Below, one piece after another: positions 46,981 through 59,980 of a stretch of DNA of 64,000 nucleotides; positions within the stretch are counted from its first letter, which is position 1, and each line of letters begins with the position of its first letter. The notes under the pieces were generated by a model. That model saw only the letters and a program-made list of their open reading frames with translations. It was not told the origin of the DNA and ran no database searches. The DNA lies in the NCBI GenBank assembly GCA_023014335.1, contig JAECYW010000004.1, positions 3,472,001 to 3,536,000 of the forward strand, written 5' to 3'. The DNA is from Galerina marginata. Its lineage: Eukaryota > Basidiomycota > Agaricomycetes > Agaricales > Galerinaceae. The position numbers and the translations under genes are program-made.

Positions 46981-47077
46981 TGCCACAAACCCGGATTGAA
47001 CGAGTGACCTTCTCATGATCTTTATGCTGACATAAGCAAGATACAAGTGAGACGCGCTACCACTACGCTATTGCGGC
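46981..47077 (-). tRNA. tRNA-Thr (anticodon UGU) with a 25-base intron
   Basis: Minus strand, 97 bases including intron and discriminator A. The acceptor stem GCCGCAA pairs with TTGTGGC. D-arm: GCGT / loop AGTGGTA / GCGC. The anticodon stem TCTCA pairs with TGAGA, enclosing CTTGTA then an intron of 25 bases, then A. The T-arm ACTCG-TTCAATC-CGGGT is standard and the variable loop is AGGTC. The anticodon at positions 34-36 is TGT, reading ACA (threonine). The intron sits one base 3' of the anticodon, the usual eukaryotic place. Confidence 0.9.
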
Positions 47078-47180
47078 TTGTTTGATAGACAAATAAAGAA
47101 AATAATAAGGGCTAGAGAAGGGTATCCTAATGCGGCAATAACTTCTAAATCTATCCGTGACGTCTTTGATCTTTTCCATC

Positions 47181-48387
47181 ATGGCCGATAAACGCAAATC
47201 ACAGGGCGACGACACTCGTCGAAAGAAAAAGTACCGATCTGTAAGTGACTGTGTCTCCAACTTGAATTCTGCTGCATTAAACAGGATGGAACACCGATCT
47301 GGGGAAAGAGACATGTGGAAGGCCCTGGGGTCTGGGTGAGCTGTGCGTATGGTCGTCCCTACAAACAACACTCGCTCATAAACTTACAGGTGTTAAAGGA
47401 AAGGAGAAACAGAGCGTCGGAGAGATCTACGAACTCTTCGAATCAGTCAGTCCTGTCACATCCTTCGGTGCTTCGCTCAACGAAAAAGGTAGATAGGCTC
47501 CGAGCTGTGGCCACACGTCGATTCCGAATCGAGTGAAGAAGACGGAGACCTAAGTCTGGAAGATCAGATCGCGAAAGAGGTCTCCGCGATGAAGCAACCT
47601 CGTAGTAAAAACCCGCAGCTGCGTTTCGGCAAGTCTACCGTCCTCGCCCACGAGCCCTTGCTGAAACTTGCACACAGCAAACTGCCAGACAAACACACCA
47701 TGCGGTATGTCTTGCCGTTTCGCTCGTCCCTTGGCTGACGAAACACAGTCATCTTTATATCTTGCAAAGCACCCGTGGACCCCGTGCAACTCGTTGTCAA
47801 ATATATCAAAACTATCCAAACAACAGGCATTACGCGCACACGGTAGGTGGATGGGTACAGCCCGCGGACCCTTGTTGACCACTCTTAGATATGTCCATCG
47901 CCTCGTTCCGGTTTCGGGGACATGTGTGGCTAACCTGCCTGAAATTCAAGCCTTGTGTCGAAAGGTCCTTAAAGACTTTTTTGACGATCATCCAGAAACC
48001 GCTTTCAAGGTAATTCGAATATCGCAGCTTTGATGAATTCTCATCCTTGTAGTACAAAATTGAATTGCGCGTCCGGAATCACACCACAATTCCTCGGCCA
48101 ACGATGATACAAAATGTAGCCCAATGCGTGCCGGAAGGCCACACTGTAGATCTAGAGAACCCTCAGATCTTCATCCTCGTTGAAGTATTCAAGGTCTGCC
48201 CTTCGAACATGATACTCCGGGGCTGTGCTAATAGAATCACAAGAGCATTTGCGGCGTTTCAGTCGTGGAGGATTATTACCAATTACACAAATTCAACGTC
48301 ACGGAACTCGCAAAGCACAAAGACCTGGACCGACCTTCAGAAAGCCGCCTCGCTGACAAGTCAGCTGAGGACGACGGGAATCCTTGA
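47181..48387 (+). CDS. TAN1: tRNA acetylation adaptor TAN1 (THUMP domain)
   Basis: Nine exons (47181-47240, 47285-47342, 47390-47445, 47493-47628, 47678-47704, 47749-47842, 47889-48009, 48053-48193, 48244-48387) give 278 residues. The basic start with KKKYR, a GVWVSCVKGKEKQSVGEIY block and the THUMP core (CVIFISCKAPVDP, RYVHRLVPV, YKIELRVRNHTT, PQIFILVEVFKSICGVSVVE) fit Tan1, which holds tRNA for the acetyltransferase Kre33/NAT10 to make ac4C12 in tRNA-Leu and tRNA-Ser. The intron after 47628 uses a GC donor (GCAAGT); a GT donor cannot keep the frame there. Convergent with the TEA-domain gene. Confidence 0.9.
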
Positions 48388-48512
48388 TCAAGAAGTACAT
48401 ATTATTTTTTGGCGACCTATGCTAATAAATATTGTACAACTAAATTTCCGTTCCATGCAATGGAATAATTTAAGGAAAAAACAGTCCTCCGTTCAGAAAA
48501 AGAGTTCGAAAG

Positions 48513-50191
48513 CTACGAGTAACCAAACTGATAAACTGCTTGGTCAATGTTGAAATTCGAATCTGGATTGACGTTGTAAGATCCGGTGTCGAGTTGCGAA
48601 CACGCTCCAAGAGTGTCATATTTTGCATTGACATCCCTCAAAGCTGGGACGCCACAACGCTGCTGCGGTGAGGAAAAGTAGGAGGGCATAGGGTTTACTG
48701 AGGGTATACTCATACCAAAAGAAGAATCAACGTGGTAAGTGGGTGCTGGGTGGTGCAAATAACTGGCATCCAAGTTCCCGTGTTGTGGAGGATCCCATCG
48801 AGGGTACAGAATATCCGAATCTGTAGACTATGGAACAGGTTAATGGAGTTGAAGAACGGGGTTGAAAACAAAACCGACTTGGGTAAACATATACGTAGGC
48901 GAATAAGCAGAAGGAGGAGTATTAGACGCCTTTCGAGAAGGTGGGTGTGTTGCGCTACTGAACTTGTAGACAATAGAGATCGTGCGCGTCGGATTGCTGG
49001 GGGTCGACGTGAGGTCGGAATTCATTGGTTTCAGCGTTTGGAAAATAGTGTATCGACTGATGTCTACGAAAACTCGAATCAGTAATTTTGAATTGACACC
49101 AGGGAGTAGAATTTACCTTGGCTTGAACAGAGCTTCCCCCAAAAGCTAGGGACAAGGTCTGAGCCGTAGAGCCATCCCGTGCTTTGAATAGGGGACGAAA
49201 TACACTTTAGCGGCGCAAGCTCCATATGCACTGGCGCATTGGATCCATTCATGTAGACCAAGAAGGTAGATTGAGGCATTAACGCGAAAGGAGAAGGAAA
49301 CTGCACCGATCCGCATAGAAATGGGAGAATATTAGACGAAGCTTTACCCGGGAAAAGTTGACCGTGCGGTGGAGAGGCAAGCGGCGCAAGTTGGATGGAC
49401 TGTGGGGTCGTAGAATCCATGTTGACGAAATGAATGGACGGTGTAGGGGAGGGCCAAAGTTCATTCTGAAGCGCAATTTTAATGTGAAGGAGAGTTTGCC
49501 TCGAAGGTGGTGTTGGCGCCTGGCTGTCAGGAGGCGGCGATGGCGAAACACCTGAACTGCAATCCGAATGGGAGCTTGGGTATGTTGGCTCGGGGGTACC
49601 TCTATGAGATATGAGCTGAAGTACTACGCTACGGTAAGTTTTTCAGCTTTTCCGAAAATAATGGGCGACATACTCTTTTCTTTTTTGCAAGTGTCGCGTA
49701 GCTGTTGAAGGCGACTGCCGACCTGCTTTGGCGTCCTTCTCTTGCCCGTGGTCTCGAAAATGTAATCCGAGATAAATCTGTTTCGCATTGGAAAGCGGCC
49801 GAGAGTTTTATCGACCTTGGGGCCAACGCAATCGGGTTGATACTTTTCCAACGCTAGAAAAAATAGTTACTCCTAATCGTCGAAAGAAGGGGGTGACGGA
49901 GTACCTTCAAGTAGGGCTGCCTCTCTTAATGTAAGTCAGTACCAATTACCTCGACTATTCTTTGAAAAAAAAGACTCACAGGAGTGGAGGCCATACGGCC
50001 TCTCCTTTGCCTTTGAGAGTCTTCCAGCTTCTTCGACCAGTGGCGACGAATTGCGCGGCATCTCGCGACCTTTCCTCCTCTGATGGCGTGTAAGAAAGGT
50101 CGTCAACAGTTGTTGACATACAAACGAAGCCATACTCCTGTTTCGAGGAGCCAGAAACAGGAGGTCCGGAGTGCCAATCTGTGAAGGGCAT
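48513..50191 (-). CDS. TEA/ATTS-domain transcription factor
   Basis: Starts at the ATG at 50191 (MPFTDWHSGPPVSG). The TEA DNA-binding domain spans about residues 55-140: VWPPLLEAALLEALEKY, then GRFPMRNRFISDYIF and the recognition helix region TPKQVGSRLQQLRDT. This is the family of fungal AbaA and Tec1 and animal TEAD, nuclear factors that bind CATTCC/T-type sites and control development. The rest (49600-48513) is Pro/Ser/Thr-rich with weakly structured segments and a Tyr-rich end (NIDQAVYQFGYS). Introns are seen within the TEA domain (about 49960 and 49855). The biological role here is unknown; conidial or hyphal development is the family expectation. Confidence 0.9.
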
Positions 50192-53100
50192 TTCGATGGT
50201 GACTACGCGTAGAACGCGTTAAAGAGAATAATGGAGTGGGTGGGTCAAGATATGAAGTTAGTTACGAATTGCTTAATCTTTCGAACCTTTAAGTAGTGAT
50301 CGATTTTGTGAAGATGGTGAATTGGGAAGGAGGTAGAACAGGCAGGGTGGTAGCCACGGACAATTTTATGAAGGCCACTGTCCAAACGAAGGAGTGCCCG
50401 ATCACAACCTCGACCAATCGGTCGGGGTGGCATAGCCGTCCAGATTTACCAACAAACGATATTCTAGCTGCATGTCATCTTTGTGCGCTAAAGAGCCTGC
50501 CAGATTTGGGGCCATATCGCGTCGATCCTACTGAGGCCAAGTTCCAATTTGATCGGGCGACGAGATGCTGGGATTTCCCAAAGAATCCGTGGAAAGTCTT
50601 TTACCCCTTTTGATTATGTTTGAATCTGTCTCCGCTATGGGATTTCCAATAGGACTATGTATCTCTCAGCCCTGTGAAGGCCAATCAAACGATTCCCTTG
50701 TGTGACCTGGATGCTGCATAAGCATGGGGCCAACTTGGGGATGCCACTGGCTACGATCTTACCACCTCGACACTACGGGCCGACAAGGGTTTTGAAAACA
50801 TCTATGACCTCAATAGTATATTTTGGGTTTTGGATTGAGTTTCAAGTACCAATCAGAGCTCGGTATTCCTCCACAATTAGGCGAGATACAAGGTCAGGAG
50901 GTGGTTCAAAAGACAAGAAGAATTAAATTAAAGTTCCTTACTTAAGGTTATTGTCCCTGTTTGTTTTGAAGGGTTAACTCATGGCAAGTTCGGCAGCAGA
51001 CAATTTAGGCCGGTGCCTTCAGCAGACTACAAGCTCAAAAAATCTGTCAATAACTCGCGTTGTCCGAAGCAGCCAAGCGACGGGGGAAGCGAAATAATGA
51101 CCATCCTGAAGGGGCTTATATTAGACCCTATCGGTTCCAAACGAAAATAAAGAACTACTGACGGACTGAGAGGGTTATTCGGGCTGACTTCGGCGGTGGT
51201 GAAGCTTTGAATAAAATGAAGTCCGACTCATGAAAAGCTGGCAGTTGATAAACAGGAACATGTGTAACAATCTCACCAAATGCGAACCAGATGTGGATGG
51301 TATATATGAAGGCGAGCAATCGTGTTCTCCTCCGTTTCGAGTTCTTTTTCGCAGCTTGGCCGGGAACCATTGCCGTGATTGGAGATCCGACCGAGATGGA
51401 AGGAAATTTTCGGCCAGTACAAGGTAAATGCAGGCCGCTCTCAGTAACCTAAAAGATATTCCAATACACGGGAGTTCAGTCGTTTCCTTGCAACAATGAC
51501 GCACTTGTTCGAGACGGTGATCTTTGATATTACATATTCACCTGGACTACTGATCACGATCGCATACGATAGTTTCTGCAATCATGACATGTGAACAACC
51601 CCGCAAAGGTCGAACATCGAAGAAACTACTCCCATCTCCAAGATTAGAAACAAGATAAAAAAACCGGGGAGAGGCAAACCTGAATGGTCTTAACGCGCCA
51701 CAAACTAGTACGCCAAGCAGCCTGAACAGCGTAACGGAACATAAATCCGCAAGTCACATGGGAGTTCTCCTTACACCGTTCTGCTGGGTAATTGTGTAAC
51801 ATACTCTGCCTCGTTCTGCCAGTGCAGGTTGTGGAGAAGACTTATCTTTACGTAACGATGGTTTACCGGGCAGATAGGGAGAATCAGTGAAGATGCCGTC
51901 GCAATGTGGCACAAGGTCGACGCGAGGACGGCTAGAAAGAGTGAAAATCCGGACAGCTTTGTATCGTAAGTAGGCAAAGCTGTCAAGCTTCAACTCTGGC
52001 GACGGGTCCAACAACAATTCCGAGTCTTATGACTTCACTACCCAACATCCTAGTGGTTGTAGATCCGTCTAAAGTCTTTACATTCGACCTCATGTAAAGT
52101 CAGTAATGTAATCCGGTGAAGAAGGTACTCCTCATCAAGAGCCGCCCATTAGATCCCCGTTTTATCGATGAAAAGGCGTGACTACGATGGTCGAGATAAA
52201 TTAATCTATCTCGTCAATTCCGAAAGATTGTGTATCATGTACGGAGCACGCGACGGGCACCAATCAATGACGCAAGGCAATGTGGTCCTTGTTTAAACGA
52301 GCATTGACAGGTCGAATTCTAAGTACCTGATTAACTGAGAAAGACTTAACTGGATGTAATATATCTACAGGTTGACCCATCCGAGACTCCAATGCGAGGT
52401 GTATGGCAGCCTGAGGTGGCTAGTTCTATTGTTCCACAGCATTTTAATAACTGAGTCCGACAGGGCGCCTTCCAACTCATCGCATCGACGAGCCGAACAT
52501 ACCGGTGATCGCCAGGGAGAAATATATTCAGTGAACCTCATAGTTAGCCTCGAGATAATCGCCTGGTTCTTGACGATGTCAAATTGGTACCTCGCCCGGA
52601 ACGAACTCCTGGTGGTAATCCTAGGGAATCCTCCCCAGACCTAGGTATTTCTGCCACATTTCAGAGATGGCTGTGATGAGCTTGTGATCAACCGACTTTA
52701 GCCTTTTGAAATTGATTGGGGCTAGAGGATTTGAACGACCAAGGGGAAAGCTTCGGACAAACAAATTAAGAAATGGGTATGACCATAGCCCTTTTGGTGC
52801 TTGAAATTTGCCTCCGTCTGGCAACTGTTTGAGGTGATCGACAGCAATATATCCGAGGAGTACTCATCCTGAGGTAGTGTGCGTGGCCTGAGTGCGTGAA
52901 AACCTTGGCGGACAGCGTTTATGATAACTTGGGCAACCCCATCCTCAAGCGCAACTTTACTAGCAAAGAATTGGAAGGGTAATCGTTGGCTGCCAAAGGA
53001 CACATCGAGCAGCTGGAGATGTGATCAACTGGGGCCTGATCATGATCTCGGACCAGAAAAAAAATAGTCCAGACACCCAAATCCGATTGCTCTTGTGATC

Positions 53101-55307
53101 CGTAGACAAGAAAGGCATCCTACTCGTCATTGTTGTATACGCACGGCTCAGGCTGTGCCATAATCGAGCGGGGAATTAGAAACAATGCAAAAAACTCTGT
53201 TTATAGCATCAAAAGTAAACGACCGAAAGCCAGAAGCCGACAATTGTAAAAAAACTACCATGTTGATGTCCGAAGTGAGCCATAGCAAGCCTAAATGAAT
53301 TACTATCGCGCACAAGCCGCAGCCAGATTCCTGAGACAATCGAAAGTCACCACAACCCGCCAGGGAACAGGGCTTCTATGCTGCGGATTTTATGGAATCC
53401 AGAGATTCTTCGAACAAATCGCGCCAGTCAAAGAACATGTCGAGCAACGCTGAGGTCAGGGATACGAAGCAAAATACACAAGCCAAGACCGATGTTCGCA
53501 GAGTTAATTAAAAGAGCGGGATACGAGGGGCCACCTTGCCATCAAGAGATAGGGTCCATGAACATTTCATTTACGACGAGAAAAATAGAACTGAAGAGGA
53601 CGTATACCATCAGAAAATTCAGTAACCAACCTCGTGTTGAACTGCGGGTCCAATCTCTTCGCACAAACAAGCAAACATGTAGAAAGGAGCAAAAGGACCT
53701 GGGCTTTTGCCACGATTGCAACCGGAAAGTAACACAAGAGGCGATCACCAATGGGCGCTCGTTCAGGGAAGGAGGGCCGGTATAACTCTGTTGAGTAACG
53801 CCGCCAAGCGACCCTAGAGAGTCATTCACGAGTACGTGAGGCTCGAGGGGAAAGCCGATCCGTCGCGCATGCGAAGTTTCGAGGTCCAGAACATAACTGA
53901 CGTAGAGGTGGCGCATACAATTTGGGTTCAACGACCTGCAGCATCTGGGCGCTTCCGATTATATTATTCGGCGATAAGTTGACGCACTTACACGTGTCTT
54001 TTCGGACAGCAGCACCGAGCCACGCGAATGGATCGAAGACTCGTCTCTTGAACGGCAGGAATAATAGAAAAGAGGCTACCTGGAGAAAACCTCGTCAGAC
54101 GATCCTATCTGATAAGCGCCGGTGATGAATCGATGACTTTCGGTCCACACCTCATCAGATATGATGGATTCCATCGTATGGAAGTCGCACCCATGAGGTT
54201 TGACTCGATTCTTACCCACAGGTGTCAATGAGTCAAAAGGATGATGACTGCGAGGCTCGAGTTCTGGTACGAGGCGGTGGCTTTGCTTCCCATAGTCGGC
54301 CTAGTAGTAAATTCATGTTGCAAGACCTTGAGCCTCCTTTGAGCCCAAGGAGGAGGAAAAGTTCAAAAGTATCGCCGAATTTTCCAACATAGATTGAAAT
54401 GGAAGATTATGATGGAGGGAAAAGCTCGTTGGCTCCTAACCTACGAAGCGATTTCAGCGGTGTCGTTGACTCATTGGGAGTCAGTGCTAAGTTTAGGAGA
54501 GTCGGCCAGGAACAAAAATGCACAACTTCCTTAAAGGAGATAAATAGTGGCTGTGCAATTTGTCAGCCGTGCTTTAACGGCACCAACCTTAAAAGTCTTT
54601 TCAAAACCCAAGTGGAGCGGGATATACCTGAACAAGGTGCATTAAGATACGTTACGTCTAACGATGTGATGGAATAAGTTCGTATTGAATGAAAAAAAAA
54701 ATATCACCCGGAGGTAGATATCTGTCAGGACAGAAGCCCGTCGACAGGGGTTGAAAAGTCTACGTGGTCCGCTTGGTCGCGGAAATAATAAATGAGTCTT
54801 ACAAATGGAGAGCATGATGATGAGGGAGTTATGATGAAGTGTGACGAGAAATCACTGCGCCAAAGCGTGCGTCATGAACCGGTGCTTGCGCTTGCCGCGA
54901 GTTAGGACAATAAGGCAAGCTGGGGCTAAATTAAAGTGGGGCAAGAACGCTACACATCGATGAGGACAATGGGAAAAAGATATAAAGTGAACAATGTATC
55001 GGAGGTTTTATGAGTGATGGATGAGTTGCAAATTGAGGGTATGTATGATAAGTATGGCGGATCGTAAAATATAATGCGCGTACGAGATCTGCTAAAAGCC
55101 AAAGAGTTCTAAATGATGGGGCAGAGATTGGTCCGAAACAAGGAATGATGTCCACGTCATCGTGGGTCGACTTCGGTTGGGATGTAGAGGTGGGTCGGCA
55201 TTCCTCGAGGCACAAGAGCAGTTTGTATAAAAGGAGTAATCGGGGGGCGGGTTTCGTGCCTCTTTTTGTGTTAAAGAGAGAATTGCAGCGTGGCATGGCA
55301 TGGGTGT
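50192..55307. other. 5.1 kb gene-poor stretch
   Basis: Short frames on both strands without recognised domains. The best candidate is on the minus strand at 53003-52640, where two overlapping frames give protein-like segments (FGSQRLPFQFFASKVAL and APKGLWSYPFLNLFVRSF) but no start or complete exon chain; it may be a gene relic. A run of A at 54689-54700 is the only simple repeat noticed. Confidence 0.4.
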
Positions 55308-55931
55308 TCAACGGGCGAGAGAACACGATCTAAGGCCTTGGGCAAGTTCTGCTTTCCACTCCACGCGTTTGACTGCTTCGGCATAATCTACCCATTCGCG
55401 GCGTCGTTCGTTTCGTTCCAGCCAATCCTGGTCCAAGCCTGCGACGTCCAGCTCATAAAAATGATATGTGGTTGACGGTGTCGGTATTGTGGTGACATAT
55501 CGTGTGATTGTACCGCGTACGCCCGCTGTTGAATGGCGGAGGAAAACAGCAGACAAGGAGCGGGGAAGAAGGGAGAGACGAGAATTAGGAAGTGAGGAGA
55601 CGGAAAGAGGAACAAATGGTAGGACCTTCTTCCAGGGCCTCTCTAGAGGCTGCAGCCTCTAACTGCACATCTGACGGCTCCCAACCACCTTTAGGCACTA
55701 TATGTTTCAAACAAAAAGAGAGAGAAAATGGTCAGAAAATGAATTAAAGGGAACGACCAAGGCATGGGTTGAAGCCCGGACAGTGCGGAAGATAACAAAG
55801 AGAGCACGAGACTCACAAACCCAATTATTGGGGCGTTTACGACTGGTGACGACGAGAATTTTGCCAGCTGCTCGTGCGATGGGTATAGCACAGCACACGA
55901 CACGCGGTACAGCACGGCCCTTGGTGCCCAT
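55308..55931 (-). CDS. Nudix diphosphoinositol-polyphosphate phosphohydrolase (DDP1/APS1 type)
   Basis: Exons 55931-55817, 55697-55626 and 55525-55308 give 134 residues from ATG (MGTKGRAVPRVVCCAIPIAR). The Nudix box is assembled across the introns: PKGGWEPSD, then LEAAASREALEEAGVRG, with the metal-binding RE..EE core and the PKGG lead that marks the diphosphoinositol/diadenosine polyphosphate branch. The C-terminal half (TYHFYELDVAGLDQDW, RREWVDYAEAV) fits the same family. The enzyme removes beta-phosphates from inositol pyrophosphates and splits Ap5A/Ap6A in the cytosol or nucleus. The size is small but complete. Confidence 0.9.
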
Positions 55932-56628
55932 AGCGCAAGAGTAAGACCAGAAGGAAGATTCGGGGTAAGAAGGAAAGGACGACTTCAAATTGTCGTTCAA
56001 AGAGCCTGCATAAACTGAAGGCGTGGTGGAAAGGCGCCTAACGGACGACCGGGTGAGTTTTTGAGGGATGACGCTTTCTGAGAGACAGGTATCGTTGTAG
56101 TCGCGACTGTATTAGGTTTTCGTGAACCGGGAGAATAAAGTCTAGGCGAAAATATAAAGCTTGTAAGGCTTGGGCGGCAGAGTCTGAGAAGGCAAGGAAA
56201 TGAGAAAAAGTTGATTTAATAGAAAAGGACATGATGGGACCTGCGCTTGAGATTCCCTTGAAAGAACTTTGTGGGAAAAGAAGAGATATTAGTAGAAGAG
56301 AGAGATTATTTGATGTATACTCGTTGGAGGTGAAGAAACAGAACTAACCAGGTCCATCCGCCGCAAAATTACGTTGTCCGTCGCCAAATCAGGCTCTGCC
56401 GCCACTAACTACATTTCACGCACGTTCTTCGGTTTTCTCCGGTCCGGCTCGGCACCGGCTCTCTCACTCATGCAAGTCCACCATTCGGTGAGGTTCAATT
56501 ATCTCTATCTACGTCGGCAACTATCAACGTCAGACTCTAGATCCGATAATCTACTCGTTCCACCTGTATATAGCCCCGTATTATGATGGCTTAGTCCAAT
56601 GAGGTCAAATCTAAGAGCATTGGCACAC
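55932..56628. other. Intergenic region, no gene seen
   Basis: Upstream flank of the Nudix gene and 3' flank of the ZIP gene. A 64-codon frame at 56232-56038 could be a leader exon but has no family signature. Confidence 0.45.
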
Positions 56629-58766
56629 TCACGCGACCAAAAACATGCACACGACCCCAAAGGCCATCGCTGCGAACTGTCAAATAAGGTCATTATTTTT
56701 CGGTAAAATCTATATTGGTTCCTGTACTTGCCTCGCGCATTGCCTGTTTCGCGCTCTTGCTCTCAGCCAGTAATCTACAAAGAAAAAATGGCATGAGTAT
56801 TCAAGAAGATGCTCCAACCAAAGAGTGCGTTCAGGAACTCAATAAACAACACTCCGCTCGAGAAAGAGATAAGTAAAAAGGGTAGAGCCCCCACGAACCG
56901 GGGTACGAGCAGCCTCGAGCACCAATAAAATCGTTGGAAATACTCACGTTGGTAAAACGGCCACTGCGCCGATATAGAGGAATCCACCAGCAACAAAGGG
57001 AATTACCTGCGCATCCACTCGCGAGTCAGCATCGTGCATCATGAGCACAAAGGTTGACTCACAAGCTCAGCTAATTGCAAAGTGGTGCCGAGCAAGCCGC
57101 TTGCGTCTTGACGGACGCCTGCAGCAAGGTCAGTCATTTGGGATCCTGTGTTGGTGGCGGTTGCATTGTGGACCGCAATTCCGATAAAGGTGCTGATCGT
57201 TAGTGCCAAATGGCTAAATAACCCGGCTTCTTACACTGCGAAGAACCTGAAAGTCGCTCACCCTACCTACAAACACAGGTTGAAGCAAAACACGTTAGCC
57301 ACCTAGCTTTGAGCCTCACGACACCTCGAAGAACACGAGAAGCAAAATGAACGAACGTGAACTCACAAATGCCCCAACCGCTGTTAAAAACTGTGATTGC
57401 ATTGCCTGCTTTTTGGTGAAGCCGCTCCGTATTAGGATGGAGTAATCGGCAATTTCGTGAGGGATCTCATGAGCAAAGCATGCTAAGGTTGTAGTAGCAC
57501 CGATGAGTGGCGAGGCGTAAAATGATGCAGCCATACTATTAAGCGATGAACGTGCAGAAAGGCAGCCCGTTAGATCGTCAGGAAGAGTTACACGGACGTA
57601 GAGCGGTTTTTGGATTACTCACGCCAATCCATCCGTGCTACATGAAGAAACGGAAGAGTCAATGCGTCAGATAAGAAGACGGCGTGTTAGGAGTAATGGC
57701 CAAACTCACATATTGTGTACAAAATCTCCAAATAAGTTAAGGTATGCGGATAATTTTGAAGGACCGTTCGTCGAGTTAGATCCCTCATGTTCTACAATCG
57801 AGTCTTTAAGTTCAGCTGAATCAGAATTCCTACTTCGAAGGCCGTTCTGCGCTTCGGACCCGCTGGCTCCTGAGGCTTTAGTGACCTTGGGTTCCACGTG
57901 TGAGTGAGAATGGGAGTGTCCAGCTTCGTCTTCGCCACCACCCAGAACGCGAAGAGTCTTTTCCATAAAGAAAAAAGCAGCAAATCCTAGAAAAATAGCA
58001 AGTCTGGCTCATGACGTGAGACTTCTACATCCCAATTGATCGACGTTATAAATTACCCGACAAGGATATTCCGTTTTTCTTCCACCATGACGAAGTGGAC
58101 ACCGCAGCCGGCACGTTCTCCCATGAAGGAATGGGGAACTAGATGGAGAAACACGTCTGATAGAAGTCCACCCGTCTGCAAACCGCACATACGCTCAGAT
58201 CAAGATAGGAGCGGGGTAACGGGGAAGTTGTGCTTACCGCGAAAGCAGTCATGGTGTTGAGAGTATTCGCATTGATTTGGGCCGGAATAAAGGCAAGAAT
58301 AAAATTGGGAACACTGTGTTTATGTTTCCTCGGTTAATGAGAACCATGACGCAAGGACGAAAGTACACACGAGCTAATGTAGAAGGTACCCAGAATAGAG
58401 TTCCACGCGGGACCAAAGGGAAACAACCAAGAGAATACAGTGCGCATGATAGGCGATTGTTCAGCCTCTAACGCTTCCTTAAGTATGCTCAACTTCTGTA
58501 CAGGTGCACATTGCTCAATTTCGTTCTCCTGCAACGGGATAGAACAGTTACATCCTCCGTTGAACCACGCCAAGATAATGCACACGACGCACATAAACTG
58601 TTAAGATATTCCCCGCATTAGCTGCTGTTTCGGTCTCTTTGGAACCGGCGGCGTATACATCTAAAGAAAACAATGACAAAAGAGCGACGAGAAGGAAGAT
58701 CTGGCGAGAGCGGAGGAACATGACAGTCATCGTTGAGGATGATGTCCGACGGTTGATGCGCTCCAT
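56629..58766 (-). CDS. ZIP-family zinc transporter (KE4/SLC39A7 type)
   Basis: Starts at 58766 with a hydrophobic signal or first membrane segment (FLRSRQIFLLVALLSLFSLD). Further segments at about 58300-58490 and a His-rich cytosolic loop (HSHSHSH, near 57910) precede the signature HEIPHEIADYSILIRSGF at about 57470-57420, whose two His and Glu residues bind metal in the pore. Then come GAFVGTFIGIAVHNATAT and the last helices (VIPFVAGGFLYIGAVAVLPT; FAAMAFGVVCMFLVA). KE4-type ZIPs move zinc from ER or Golgi to the cytosol. At least nine exons, one very small (TDGLA). Head-to-head with the HD-domain gene, 142 bases apart. Confidence 0.9.
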
Positions 58767-58908
58767 TCAGTAGAGGCCATCAAACGCGTGGCAATAAACT
58801 TCCGTTTCCGATCACGATCAGCACATGGTCATTTGAACCCTCGGTCGCGTACAGTTTTAAATAAAAAGTGGGGAACAAAATCGCATCCCCCCTTGAACTC
58901 TAACAACC

Positions 58909-59980
58909 ATGTACCCTACTATCCAGGAAAAGGCTATAGTAGATGCGACAGAAAAGATCATGATCGAAACAATGGCCAGATACGATCCGTCGCACGATAA
59001 ACACCACGGTCTGCGAGCCTGCAAAAACCTGGCGGAGATTTCAATTCACTAATTGACGCGTTTTCTATTTAGTGCAACGCGTCCGTAGAACCGCCCTCAC
59101 GTTGGCAAGGAGTATACACCCTACCCCAGATCTGCTGACCGTAGAATTGGGTATGGCGTCTTCCTTCTCTCTCGATCGTGATACCGACGTAGGCCATTGA
59201 CATGACATCTGTCGCCCCAGCCGCACTACTTCATGATGTGCTAGACAAGAAATATGTCACCGCCGAAGAAGCTGCAGACCCCTTCACTTTTTTTCTACCC
59301 TTTTTCAAAACTATGGCCGCCGAGCATGAGGTTGATCTGATTCAAGATGGGCGTGCTCAAGCCATCACTCGAATTATCGACAATGTTTCTTGGACCACCG
59401 AGAAAAAACTCAGGGAGACCGGGGAGTGGTCAGATTGGCACGACCAGTGTACCGAGTTACATTGCGTACAGGATGCCGATAGACTTGATGCTATCGGGGC
59501 CTTTGGTAAGTTTAAAACTTCGATTGCGGTTTTGCCTTTAACTAAGCTTACCATTTCCTTTGTCCAACATTTCCAAAGGTATCATGCGGTGTTCTGCTTA
59601 CAGCACAGTTACAAACCGGTGGGTGAAGATAGTTTTTCCATCTCCGTCCGTGCCCTCGGTTAATTTCCACTCATCACTCACTCTCTCTAAGTCCCCTCCA
59701 CACGCCTCCCGATGACCCCGAACATCTGCACACCTCCATTCAACACTTCCACGACAAACTAGTCAAAATTCGTGACCGCCTTAAAACTGGGCCTGGGCGA
59801 AAACTAGGGGACAAGCGGCACAAAGTGGTCAGTTGCTGATCAAAATCTATCACTGTTTGTACTCTAACAAATGTAAACTCCATAACCCGATATCGTCTTT
59901 CCATCGATCGGGGGTACGCACCGCAGCTACTTGAATTCCTTGCTTCCATTGACGAAGAATACGAAGTAAACATTGAATGA
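58909..59980 (+). CDS. HD-domain phosphohydrolase-like protein
   Basis: Exons 58909-59008, 59073-59150, 59221-59505, 59579-59618, 59692-59824 and 59927-59980 give 229 residues. Metal ligands of an HD domain are in order: SHDKHHVQRV, then ALLHDVLDKKYV, then QDADRLDAIGAFG. The layout and length match the YedJ-like branch found in bacteria and fungi. These enzymes hydrolyse phosphate esters, probably of nucleotides; the natural substrate is not established. No signal peptide is visible, so it is taken to be cytosolic. The first ATG (MYPTIQEKAIVDAT) gives the only frame that reaches the first HD block. Confidence 0.87.

Noticed and set aside
50296..50613. 105-codon plus frame
   Set aside because: No domain, odd composition, and no supporting exons around it.
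53378..53785. 135-codon plus frame
   Set aside because: Low-complexity basic residues, no family match in memory, no splice context.
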